64,000 bases of DNA from Coix lacryma-jobi var. lacryma-jobi (taxonomy: Eukaryota; Streptophyta; Magnoliopsida; Poales; Poaceae). Shown piece after piece: positions 55,199 through 64,000 of the stretch. Made by a program: the position numbers and the translations under genes. The first letter of the stretch is position 1. Every line of letters begins with the position of its first letter. Location of the stretch: contig CM019823.1 of NCBI GenBank assembly GCA_009763385.1, positions 86,253,104 through 86,317,103 on the forward strand, read 5' to 3'. The notes beneath the pieces were generated by a model. It saw only the letters and a program-made list of their open reading frames with translations. It was not told where the DNA came from and ran no database searches.

Positions 55199-55458
55199 TG
55201 TTAGGCAATAGAATATGCCGCAGCATCCTTCCATATGCTGCGGCATCTGTGGATATCCTAGCTATAATTAGCAGCTGTAAATCAGGGATTAGTAGCTATA
55301 ATTAGTAGCTGTAAATCAGGGATTAGTTGCTATAGTCAGCAGCTGTAAATCAGGGAAATTATCCCTGCCTTGTAAAGCAAGGCCAGCAGGCCCTATAATA
55401 GAGAGGCGCCCCCTCTCATTGAGGTGTGGCCAATTGCCCCAAACTCTAATCTTCTACA
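55199..55458 (+). repeat. 5' LTR of Copia element 2
   Basis: TGTTAGGCAATAGAATATG to CTAATCTTCTACA. It contains an extra copy, about 34 bp, of AGCTGTAAATCAGGGATTAG relative to the 3' LTR. ATGCCGCAGCATCC and ATGCTGCGGCATC form an inverted pair near the 5' end. TATA-like CCCTATAATAG is at 55391. Confidence 0.92.
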
Positions 55459-55550
55459 TGGTATCAAACGCCCGGGTCTTCACCTGATTCCCCGGCCCCT
55501 CTCCACCTTCCAGCCCTCCCTCCTGCGCCGTCCCTCCTCCTTCTCTTCCC

Positions 55551-56414
55551 ATGGCAACTGCCTCAGACCTCACCTCTGCCACCAGCGGCACCCTAGGGAC
55601 TGCTTCTGCAACAACCATATGCCCCTTCGCCACTATCAGTGTCAAGCTGCATGTCCCCATGGTCCTCGAGTTGAAGCCCTCCAACTTCACCAAGTGGTCG
55701 ACGGTTTTCCGCGCCATGTGCGGGAAGTTTGGACTACTGCGCCACCTCGACATCGCCTCCCCCGCGCGCCCCACCGACGAAGCCTGGCAGCAGCCCCTCA
55801 ACCTCGCCATGACCGACAACCAGCAACGGGCATGCGCGTTGTGGAAGGCCATCGACGACGTATTCCAGGCGAACAAAGCGCCTCGTGCCATCTTCCTCAA
55901 TCACGAGTTCCACTCGATGACTCAAGGGGATTCCTCCATCGACGACTACTGCGTCCGCATGAAGGCGAAGGCCGACAAACTGCGCGACGTTGGCCAGCCC
56001 GTCCTCGAGGGCAATCTCATCCTCAACCTTCTGCGCGGCGTCAACGAGGTCTACTCTACGGTCACAGACCACATCGCTGGGCAACAGCCCCTCACCTTCG
56101 CCACCGCACGCCATCAGCTTCTCCTCAAGGAATTGCGGCTGCAGAATGACGAGAAGGTCCGTGCTGCCTCGGCGCTCTTTACTGCTGCCTCCTTTCCTAC
56201 CGGCGGCCAGCAGCAGCAGCAGGACAACCGGCACCCCAACCACAAGAAGGGCGGCCAGCAGCCCTCCAACTCTGGCGGCAACACCTCCAACAGGCGCCTG
56301 CCCTGGGGCTTTAACCCCTGGACCGGCGAACGCGTGGCTCCTGGTGAGCGGGTCTTCCCCCATGGACAACGCTGCCATGGTGGCTTCGGCGGGTCTGGTG
56401 GCCCAAACACCTAG
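55551..56414 (+). CDS. Copia element 2 Gag
   Basis: 287 codons from ATG 55551. UBN2/Copia-type gag core: PMVLELKPSNFTKWSTVF, LDIASPARPTDEAWQQ, LNHEFHSMTQGDSSIDDYC, LLRGVNEVYSTV. The tail is Gln/Gly/Asn-rich (GGQQQQQDNRH) and no CCHC knuckle is visible, as in some Ale-type elements. The stop at 56412 separates it from pol, which resumes in another frame before 56543. Confidence 0.88.
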   Translation: MATASDLTSATSGTLGTASATTICPFATISVKLHVPMVLELKPSNFTKWSTVFRAMCGKFGLLRHLDIASPARPTDEAWQQPLNLAMTDNQQRACALWKAIDDVFQANKAPRAIFLNHEFHSMTQGDSSIDDYCVRMKAKADKLRDVGQPVLEGNLILNLLRGVNEVYSTVTDHIAGQQPLTFATARHQLLLKELRLQNDEKVRAASALFTAASFPTGGQQQQQDNRHPNHKKGGQQPSNSGGNTSNRRLPWGFNPWTGERVAPGERVFPHGQRCHGGFGGSGGPNT

Positions 56415-56542
56415 TCTGGGCGCCACCAGGGCCTCCTCGGGCCTGCTCCCCAGGCAAACACAGCCTTTGCTCCTATGACATCCTCCAGCAGCTCCACCAA
56501 CACCACCTGGGATGCAGCTGGACTCATCGCTGCCTCCAGGCC

Positions 56543-59500
56543 ATGAACATGCAGGGCAACTCACCTTGGGTCATCGACTCCGGCGCCTCAACCCATATGA
56601 CGTCCTCGGATGGTATGCTTACCCAACGCCTCCCCCCTTCCATCTCCTCAATAACAGCAGGCAATGGCACCAGCATTCCAGTCACGTCTAGAGGTCACTC
56701 TGTCCTATCCACTCCCACGTCTAATTTTAATCTTAATAATATCTTTGTCGCACCATCCATAGTTCGTAACCTGCTCTCTGTTCGTCAATTCACTCGCGAC
56801 AATAGTTTTTCCATCAAGGATCTCCGAACGGGACGCGTGACTCTCCGCTGTAACAGCGATGGGGACCTCTACACCATGCCTGCATCCACGCCCGTCACCC
56901 TCCTGGCTGCTCCGTCCACCCTATGGCATCAGCGTCTCGGTCATCCAGCCCCTGCTGCTTTAGCGCGTCTTAATAAAATTCATGCTATTCCCTGTAATAC
57001 AATAGATCGCTCCCTCTGCCATTCATGCCAGTTAGGCAAGCACACACGTCTACCTTTCAGTTCTTCGCATTCTACCACTCATGCAACCTTGGAACTTGTT
57101 CACTGTGATGTATGGACGTCACCTATCAATAGTTTGTCTGGTTTTTCCTACTAGTTGGTGGGTTTGGATGATTTTAGTCACTTCTGTTGGGTTTTTCCTC
57201 TCCGCAAAAAGTCCGACGTTCACCAACATTTAGTTGAGCTCGCTGCACTCGCCCAAACCCAGTTCAGCCTACCCATAAAATGTGTTCAGGCCGATAATGG
57301 CACTGAATTCATTAACACCACTACCAGCAGCTTCCTTGCCGCTCGCGGCACCCACCTCCGCCTCTCCTGTCCCTACACATCCCCCCAAAACGGCAAAGCT
57401 GACCGTATAATCCGCACCCTTAACAATTCCGTTCGCACCATGCCCCTCCATGCCTCCCTGCCACCCACATACTGGGCCGAGGCCCTCCTGACAGCCTGCT
57501 ACCTGCTTAACCGACGCCCATCCTCCTCCATCTAGCATGAAATTCCCTTGACTCGCCTGCACAAACAGCCACCCACCTACACCCATCTGCGTGTCTTTGG
57601 GTGCCTCTGTTACCCAAATCGGCAGGCCACCTCCAAACACAAGCTCGCACCTCGCTCCATGGCATGCGTCTTTCTTGGATATCCACCCTCTCACAAAGGG
57701 TACCGCTGCCTCGACCTATCGACCCGTCGCATCATCATCTCCCGTCATGTCATCTTCGACGAGTCCATGTTTCCATTTACAGCCACCCCATCCCCCACTT
57801 CCCTAGATTTCCTCTTAGACGACGATATGGTTTCGGTGCCTTGTTCTACTGTTATTGCAGGTGGAACTCCTCCCTCGACGCACGTGGACGCTGCACCCCC
57901 ACCATCAGCAGCCGGATCAGCTTCTCCGGCACCGGGCGGGCGCCCTCCTGTGGTTCCCTTCCCACGGGTCTACGTCTGACGCCCTCGCGCGGCGTCCGCC
58001 CCTGCTCCACCACCGGCTGCCCCGGCGCCTTCGGTTGCAACGACGCCACCGGCTACGCCCCCAACCGCGCCTTCGACAATGCCTCTTGCTCCACCATCGC
58101 CACCTCCGCCGCGTGTGACTCGCACCATGACTGGTGCCATCCCCCGCGTCAGCTATGAAGGGTTGACGGCCACATCATCCTCGACCTCGCCTCTCTCGAC
58201 AAACTATCGCAGCGCGTTGGCCGATGCCAACTGGCGCGCAGCGATGACGGATGAGTTCCAGGCTCTTGTCAACAACAAAACCTGGCAGCTCGTCCCACGT
58301 CCCCCGGCGCCAACATCGTGACGGGCAAATGGATCTTTCGACACAAGTTCCATGCCGATGGGTCTCTTGCCCGCCACAAGGCTCATTACGTGGTCCGTGG
58401 CTTCTCCCAGCGTGAGGGCGTCGACTATGACGAGACCTTTAGCCCGGTGGTCCAGCCGGCCACCATTCGGACCGTCCTCAGCATCGCCGCCTCCCGCCTG
58501 GCCGATCCACCAGTTGGACGTGAAGAATGCTTTCCTCCACAGCCATCTCGAGGAGACTATCTACTGTCAGCAGCCACCAGGCTTCGTCGACTCTGGCGCC
58601 CCCGACAGCGTCTGCCTCCTGCAGAAGTCCTTGTACGGACTGAAGCAGGCTCCGCAGGCCTAGCACCAGCGCTTCTCCACCTTCATCCGGCAGCTCGGCT
58701 TCGTCGCCACCGCCTCCGACACGTCCCTCTTTGTTCTACGAGAGGGGACGCGTCTCGCCTACCTGCTACTGTACGTCGACGACATCATCCTCACCGCCTC
58801 ATCCACGACTCTCCTTCAGCGCATCATGGCCCAGCTGAGCTCTGAGTTCGCCATGACGAATCTTGGCAAGCTCCACCATTTCCTCGGCATCGCCGTCACG
58901 CGCTCCTCTGACGGCCTATTCCTGTCTCAGCGCCAGTATGCCGTCGATCTCCTCCAGCGTGCGGGCATGGCTGAGTGTCATCTTACGGCGACACCTGTTG
59001 ACACTCACGCCAAGCTCTCCGCACATAACGGAGAACTCCTGTCAGAGAAGGACGCCTCCGAGTATAAGAGCCTGGTTGGGGCGCTCCAGTACTACACTCT
59101 GACTCGTCCTGAGCTGGCCTATGCTGTCCAACAGGTGTGTCTCTTCATGCACGCCCCCCGGGAGCCTCACCGTGCGCTGATCAAGCGCATCCTGCGCTAT
59201 GTGAAGGGCACCCTCTCCTCGGGACTACATATCGGAGCCGGGCCCGTTGATAAGCTGACAGCTTACTCCGACGCCGACTGGGCAGGCTGTCTTGACTCCC
59301 GACACTCCACCTCCGGCTACTGCGTATACCTCGGTGACACTCTGGTCTCCTGGTCCTCCAAGCGCCAGACCACAGTGTCACGTTCCAACGCCGAGGCAGA
59401 GTATCGTGTTGTGGCCCATGTGGTGGCCGAGTGTTGTTGGCTCCGACAGCTACTCCAGGAGCTTCACCTACAGCTACCCTCTGCCACCGTTGTCTTCTGC

Positions 59501-59746
59501 GACAACGTCAGCGCCGTCTACATGACGGCCAATCCCGTCCACCACAAGCGAACGAAGCACATCGAGATCGACATCCACTTCGTCCGCGAGAAGGTGGCGC
59601 TTGGTGAGATTCGGGTGCTCCATGTGCCCTCTTCTCATCAATTCGCTGACATCATGAATAAAGGACTTCCGACGGCATTGTTTCAAGACTTTCGATCCAG
59701 TCTTTGCGTCCGGGAGCCTCCCGCTGCAACTGCGGGCGGGTGTTAG
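56543..59746 (+). pseudogene. Copia element 2 pol
   Basis: Protease WVIDSGASTHMTSSDGM, GAG-pre-integrase WHQRLGHPAPAAL, integrase (LDDFSHFCWVFPL; QADNGTEFIN with the Asp kept; QNGKADRI), RT (LVPRPP, DYDETFSPVV, LLLYVDDIILTASS) and RNase H (RSNAEAEYRVVAHVVAE, RTKHIEIDIHFV). Damage: TAG at 57152-57154 and 57533-57535, frame changes near 57980, 58320 and 58500, TAG at 58661-58663, and another shift before 58826. The frame ends at TAG within the 3' LTR (59744-59746). Confidence 0.92.
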
Positions 59747-60213
59747 GCAATAGAACATGCCGCAGCATCCTTCCATATGCTGTGACATCTGTGGATATCC
59801 TAGCTATAATTAGCAGCTATAAATCAGGGATTAGTTGCTGTAGCCCAAGATTTAGCCCAAGATTTTCATGTGAGGAGAGGTAGAGGTAGACCGAAATTGA
59901 CGTGGGGGAGGCAATAAAGAGGGATCTAAAAAGTTGGGATATACCTAGAGATCTATGTTTGGATAGAAATGCATGGAGAGCAGCCATTGACGTGCCTGAA
60001 TCGTGACTAGGGTCTCTTGTTGGGTTTCAACTCTAGCCTACCCCAACTTGTTTGGGACTAAGAGGCTTGGTTGGTTGGTAGTTGCTGTAGCCAACAGCTG
60101 TAAATCAGGGAAATTATCCCTGCCTTGTAAAGCAAGGCCAGCAGGCCCTATAATAGAGAGGCACCCCCTCTCATTGAGGTGTCGCCAATTGCCCCAAACT
60201 CTAATCTTCTACA
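59741..60213 (+). repeat. 3' LTR of Copia element 2, interrupted by RTE
   Basis: Matches 55199-55458 except for the RTE insertion with its target duplication and the missing 34-bp repeat. Confidence 0.92.
59846..60079 (+). mobile_element. RTE LINE 3' fragment, 234 bp, 13-bp TSD
   Basis: Carries the RTE tail (CTAGCCTACCCCAACTTG, then GGTTGGTTGGT) and is flanked by AGTTGCTGTAGCC at 59833-59845 and 60080-60092. A 5'-truncated insertion homologous to 50700-50900. It is younger than the Copia element it entered. Confidence 0.92.
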
Positions 60214-60571
60214 GCGCACATGGTGTTACTTTTTTTAATAAATCTGGATTCTGGAGTATGTGTTGTATGCCTGTACATAGCATTGGCTTAACTACTTGCA
60301 TGTTTCTGGACATGGCTATCGGCCACCTGGGCTGCTACCCTGCTACTTGCATGTTTTGCATGTCTATGGTATTCAGTACCATCTGGAGTATTGTGTAATT
60401 GTGTTCCGTACTTGCTAGTAACATGAAAACTGCTACGTGTTTTGCATGTCTATGATATTCAGTACCACCTGGCTATTTCATGAAAATAATCTATGCAGAA
60501 CATCTGAATAACAAGGCGAATTCTAACTGCATTTAGCAATAAAGACAATATACACATCCATGAGTGTCCAC

Positions 60572-61059
60572 CAATGTTTTCTGATATGCCTATCATCTCT
60601 AATCAGTCTGGTACCGATCAGGACGATTAATCGACCTCTGATCGATCTAATCGCGTCCAGCATACATATACATACATATATATATGGATGTATACTTATT
60701 TATACTCCTAGGAGTAGTTACTCCCACCTTCAATAATCAACATTGTGTATGGATGTATACTTATTTATCACCTTGAGTATGTTTACATACTTATTTTAAG
60801 ATACTCAAAATCTTACTACCTAAAAAAATTTAACATAGCTTATATTTTTTAATATATTACTATAAATGTCATTATAGTATTATATAAAATAAGTATAACC
60901 ATATACTCTATGTATACATACATACTCAACATAAATATTGTTGTAGATATTTTAGTATGATTATATACTCCGCGTACATATACTTCGTTAGGCTATATAC
61001 ATCATAAATCTAGAGATATACCACATGAGAGTAACTACTCCCAGGGAGTAGGAAATAAT

Positions 61060-61106
<47 letters not shown>

Positions 61107-61443
61107 AAATAATAGTATGGTATATATACCATATACTATATATATTTATATAGTAGACATCGAGCATAAGGATTCAAGATTATATTCCTAGTTAGTTGGT
61201 TACTTACATGTGAGATCTGACTCAATATTCTTGTCCCAACCTCCATATTTTAGCCCAATAAACTGAAGGAGGTCATCTGCCTATTTAGTGTTGATCGACC
61301 AAGAGGCCTAATCGGACGATTAATCGCGAGTGATCGACGATTAATCGGACGATCAGGTTTCTGATCACTCTGATCTAAACGAAGGCTCTAATCGACTGCT
61401 AAGTACTGATAAGGACGATTAATCGGACGATCAGAAAACATTG
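60572..61443. mobile_element. Non-autonomous hAT-type element, 872 bp, TSD GTGTCCAC
   Basis: TIRs CAATGTTTTCTGAT and ATCAGAAAACATTG are perfect, and the 8-bp duplication GTGTCCAC is at 60564-60571 and 61444-61451. Subterminal repeats of GGACGATTAATCG and GATCGA lie at both ends. The interior is A/T-rich with a TA run (61065-61110) and repeated TATACTTATTTAT. No transposase. It lies in the callose synthase intron. Confidence 0.9.
61065..61110. repeat. (TA)n microsatellite
   Basis: About 16 uninterrupted TA units, then an imperfect TTTATATATAAA tail, inside the hAT derivative. Confidence 0.9.
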
Positions 61444-61512
61444 GTGTCCACAGTTGCTAAAAACCACTACTAACACAAAGAAACTCCAATGTAAAGAATA
61501 CAATCTACCCAC

Positions 61513-62060
61513 CGGCATATATATCTTCGCTTATATTAATCACTCGGGACGCCTTGCTAATGCCACCTCGGGTTATGTGAAATATCCGATCAAAAACATC
61601 AGGATGTCCATAGTGCATTCGAACTCTGGATATGGATAGTATACCACAAGGAAGTTTGCTCAGTTCTAAATTATTGTCAAATATTTCATAATAAAACGAA
61701 TGCAGTATAAGAGAGTGCAACGGAACATATTCCCTACAGCATGCTACCATATGGTTGCTAAAATTTACTCACTTGAGGTAAGCAAGAACACGTTGCCCCA
61801 AAGTAACAAAACTAGTCTCTTGTTTCGACATAAATGACGCCAGCGAAGAGACACTATTAAAGATTACAGATCAATACAGAAAAATATAATATAATCAAGA
61901 AAAGAGCTAATGAATGAGATTAGTTAAATAATAACCTCCCCGTGAAAACATGCTCCCTCACACCTAAGATTGTGGGGTTCCGTATGCCATGGTTTCCATG
62001 AACATTACGAAATTCTTCAAGTAAATTTCTCATTTTCATTGCTTCCTCCAAGTAGTTATC
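61513..62060 (-). CDS. Callose synthase, three exons at the upstream end
   Basis: Exons 62060-61936 (DNYLEEAMKMRNLLEEF, GIRNPTILGVREHVFTG), 61853-61773 (VSSLASFMSKQETSFVTLGQ) and 61625-61513 (VRMHYGHPDVFDRIFHITRG, ISEDIYAG). Phases across all junctions agree. At the 61773/61625 junction the protein reads RVLAYLKVRM, where I expect ANPLK; the change NP to Y looks like a one-residue loss. The rest of the protein lies beyond 64000, past an RTE insertion in the next intron. Confidence 0.93.
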
Positions 62061-62571
62061 CTACATGGGAACATTGTCAGTTAAAGTTGCACACGGACAT
62101 CTCAAACTTTTCAAATGTCATTCTGAAATAAATATATACTTTCCGACATGTACATGGAAAAGGAAAGTGCCCAACCCAGTTCAAGGCATCCATGTGCTCA
62201 TACATACTCTGTCAGGACCACGTTGAACGAGATAATATGAGCACAATGCATTAAGTGAAAAGTGAGGTGGGTACTCATTTCTTATCCTTTTGAGGAAGTT
62301 AAGGCTGGTTCGGTTTGAGGTCCCAAGAGGCCAAACTCATAATCTGTCCATGCTAAAACTGGAACAAACAAAATAGCGTGGTTCATGATCAGGCCAAATT
62401 TTGGCCAGACAAAATCAGGGCAACAGTTTGGCCACCTGAGTTTTGCCCGGCTCTTGAACAGAAAATTGTGGGCGGTTGTCTCGATTTTTTTGCCTGGCAT
62501 GATTTTGGACTCAAACCAAACAGAGGCCAAATTTCCTGGACATGGACAAATTTTGTCTTGGTGCATGCTCG
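62061..62571. other. Callose synthase intron
   Basis: No exon recognised on the minus strand. A pair GGTTCGGTTTGAGGTCCC (62309) and GGACTCAAACCAAACAGAGG (62508) is inverted-like and could bound a small MITE, but no target duplication was found. Confidence 0.4.
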
Positions 62572-64000
62572 TAGGGTCAAACAAGCCAAGAGTGCGAGGA
62601 CAAAGTGGTGGAATTTAAAGGGAGAAGCATTGAAGGGCTTCAAAGAAAGAGTTATTGATGAGGGCCCTTGGAAAGACGAAGGAGATGCAAACAACATGTG
62701 GGAGAAGATGGCAACTTGCGTTCGGAAGGTTGCCGCAGAGGTGCTTGGAGTGTCTAAAGGAAGTGGTCGCGATCCAAAAGACACTTGGTGGTGGAATGAA
62801 GATGTGCAAAAGGCTATTAAGGAAAAAAAAGGAATGCTATAAGTGCTTGTACCAAGACCGGTGCGCGGACAACATAGAAAAGTACAAGGTGGCTAAGAAG
62901 GCTGCAAAACGAGCGGTGGGGGAGGCGAAGGGGCGGGCTTACGAGGATCTTTACCAACGTTTGAATACGAAGGAAGGAGAGAAGGACATTTATAGGATGG
63001 CTAGGGCTCGTGATAAGAAGACAAGGGACTTCAACCAAGTCAAGTGCATTAAGGATAAGAGGGAGCAACTCTTGGTGAAGGAAGATGAGATTAGACATAG
63101 GTGGCAAGAATATTTTGATAATTTGTTCAATGGGGAGTATGAGAACTCCACCGTTCGGTTGGATAACTCATCTGATGACACCAATAGGCGCTATGTGCGG
63201 AGGATACAAGAGCAGGAGGTTAGAGAAGCTTTGAAAAGGATGAAAGTGGATAAAGCGATGGGTCCTGACGGTATTCCAATCAAGGTGTGGAGATGCCTCG
63301 GGGATATAGCTGTAGTATGGCTAACCAAGTTGTTTAACAATATCTATCGTTCAAACAAGATGCCTCAGGAGTGGAGAAGAAGCATATTGGTTCCAATCTA
63401 CAAGAACAAGGGAGACGTCCAAAGCTGCACTAATTATCGAGGAATTAAGTTGATGAGCCACACGATGAAGTTGTGGGAGAGAGTTATTGAGCATAGATTG
63501 CGAGGGTCGGCGCGGATATCCATGAACCATTTTGGTTTCATGCCTGGAAGGTCAACCATAGAAGCAATCTTCTTAATAAGACAAGTTATGGAGCGGTTCA
63601 GGGAGCAAAAGAAGGACCTACACATGGTTTTCATTGACTTGGAGAAGGCGTACGACAAGATACCAAGGAATGTTATGTGGTGGGCTTTGGACAAACATAA
63701 AGTCCCAACAAAATATGTTACCCTCATCAAGGACATGTACAACAACGTCGAGACCAGTGTGCGGACAAATGATGGTGACACTGATTTCTTTCCGATTAAA
63801 ATAGGTCTTCATCAAGGGTCAGCCTTGAGCCCATATCTCTTTGCCTTGGTTATGGATGAGGTTACGAGGGACATACAAGGAGATATCCCTTGGTGTATGC
63901 TTTTTGCAGACGATGTAGTGTTAGTTGATGAGAGTCAGACAAGAGTAAATAGGAAACTAGAGTTGTGGCGGCAGACCCTTGAGTCCAAAGGGTTTAGAAT
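62572..64000 (+). pseudogene. RTE LINE: linker and reverse transcriptase, runs off edge
   Basis: 5'-truncated. It begins with KWWNLKGEALKGFKERV; a frame shift falls in the A8 run at 62822-62830. From there the frame stays open to 64000. RT motifs: GPDGIPIKVWRCLGD, WRRSILVPIYKNKGD, NYRGIKLMSHTMKLWER, FMPGRSTIEAIFLIRQ, FIDLEKAYDKIPRNV, GLHQGSALSPYLFALVMDE and FADDVVL. This is the plant RTE type, the same family as the fragments at 50341 and 59846. It is antisense to the callose synthase gene, in the next upstream intron. Confidence 0.92.

Larger units (their letters stand above)
55199..60213 (+). mobile_element. Copia element 2 (Ale/Retrofit-like), near TSD GCGC(G/A)
   Basis: LTRs 55199-55458 (260 bp) and 59741-60213 (473 bp, enlarged by an RTE insertion). 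PBS TGGTATCAAACGCC is at 55459. Flanks GCGCG (55194-55198) and GCGCA (60214-60218) match at four of five bases. It lies in the callose synthase intron between 53247 and 61513, antisense to the gene. Gag and pol are both present but pol has several stops. Confidence 0.92.

Noticed and set aside
54677..55204. 175-aa plus-strand ORF before Copia element 2
   Set aside because: Arg/Ser/Leu-rich with no recognisable domain, and several overlapping frames in GC-rich intron DNA.
55990..56564. Minus-strand 276-aa and other frames over Copia 2 gag
   Set aside because: They are shadows of the true gag frame.
61065..61110. TA run as a regulatory or origin signal
   Set aside because: It is inside a hAT derivative and is a simple microsatellite.
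62303..62530. MITE with GGTTCGGTTTGAG-like ends
   Set aside because: The inverted similarity is short and no target duplication could be found.
1..64000. tRNA, rRNA or organelle-derived segments
   Set aside because: No cloverleaf gene or rRNA core was recognised. The tRNA-like matches are short primer-binding sites of LTR elements.

Overview
The window looks like an intergenic-to-genic stretch of a grass nuclear genome, probably a panicoid relative of sorghum, sugarcane or Miscanthus. The evidence is a spliced GT-AG gene, an intronless GC-rich plant P450, Sirevirus, Ale/Retrofit and Athila-type LTR retrotransposons, RTE and L1 LINEs, a CACTA end, a hAT derivative and Tourist-type MITEs of a kind common in panicoid grasses. 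The species cannot be fixed from sequence alone.

Two host genes are supported. (1) A complete single-exon cytochrome P450, CYP89-like, on the + strand at 34441-36051. (2) The C-terminal part of a callose synthase (glucan synthase-like, CalS9/GSL10-type) gene on the - strand. Fifteen exons between 62060 and 42849 encode 603 residues plus the stop; every junction keeps phase and no exon carries a stop. The 5' part of this gene lies beyond the right edge. The two genes converge, with Athila-type debris between them.

Layout. 1-1250: 3' part of a Sirevirus-type LTR. 1251-4600: broken minus-strand ORF resembling plant retrotransposon proteins of the PF20167 type, with a GC-rich leader. 4600-26011: a minus-strand autonomous Sirevirus (gag-pol) split by two nested insertions, each with a perfect 5-bp target duplication: a 3172-bp solo-LTR-like element (7678-10849, CCAAC) and a 10.9-kb non-autonomous Sirevirus (12061-22993, GGAGC). 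26-34 kb: remnants (LTR pieces, Gypsy integrase, L1, CACTA end with 147-bp tandem repeats, MITEs). 36.5-42.5 kb: an Athila-type remnant split by a 1573-bp insertion (TSD GTATC). 42.8-62.1 kb: callose synthase exons whose introns hold two Ale/Retrofit-like Copia elements, RTE and L1 pieces, a GC-rich TIR element and an 872-bp hAT derivative with an 8-bp TSD. 62.6-64.0 kb: an RTE LINE running off the right edge.

Most of the DNA is mobile. The host genes are linked only by position. The most unusual signals are in transposon non-coding DNA: a 36-bp-period array of hairpins with a conserved loop and co-varying stems in the LTRs of the non-autonomous Sirevirus; related CGGACGC half-palindrome arrays in several distinct LTRs; and an Athila-type terminus, seen in two copies, that keeps a tRNA-Asp primer-binding site inside the mobile unit.
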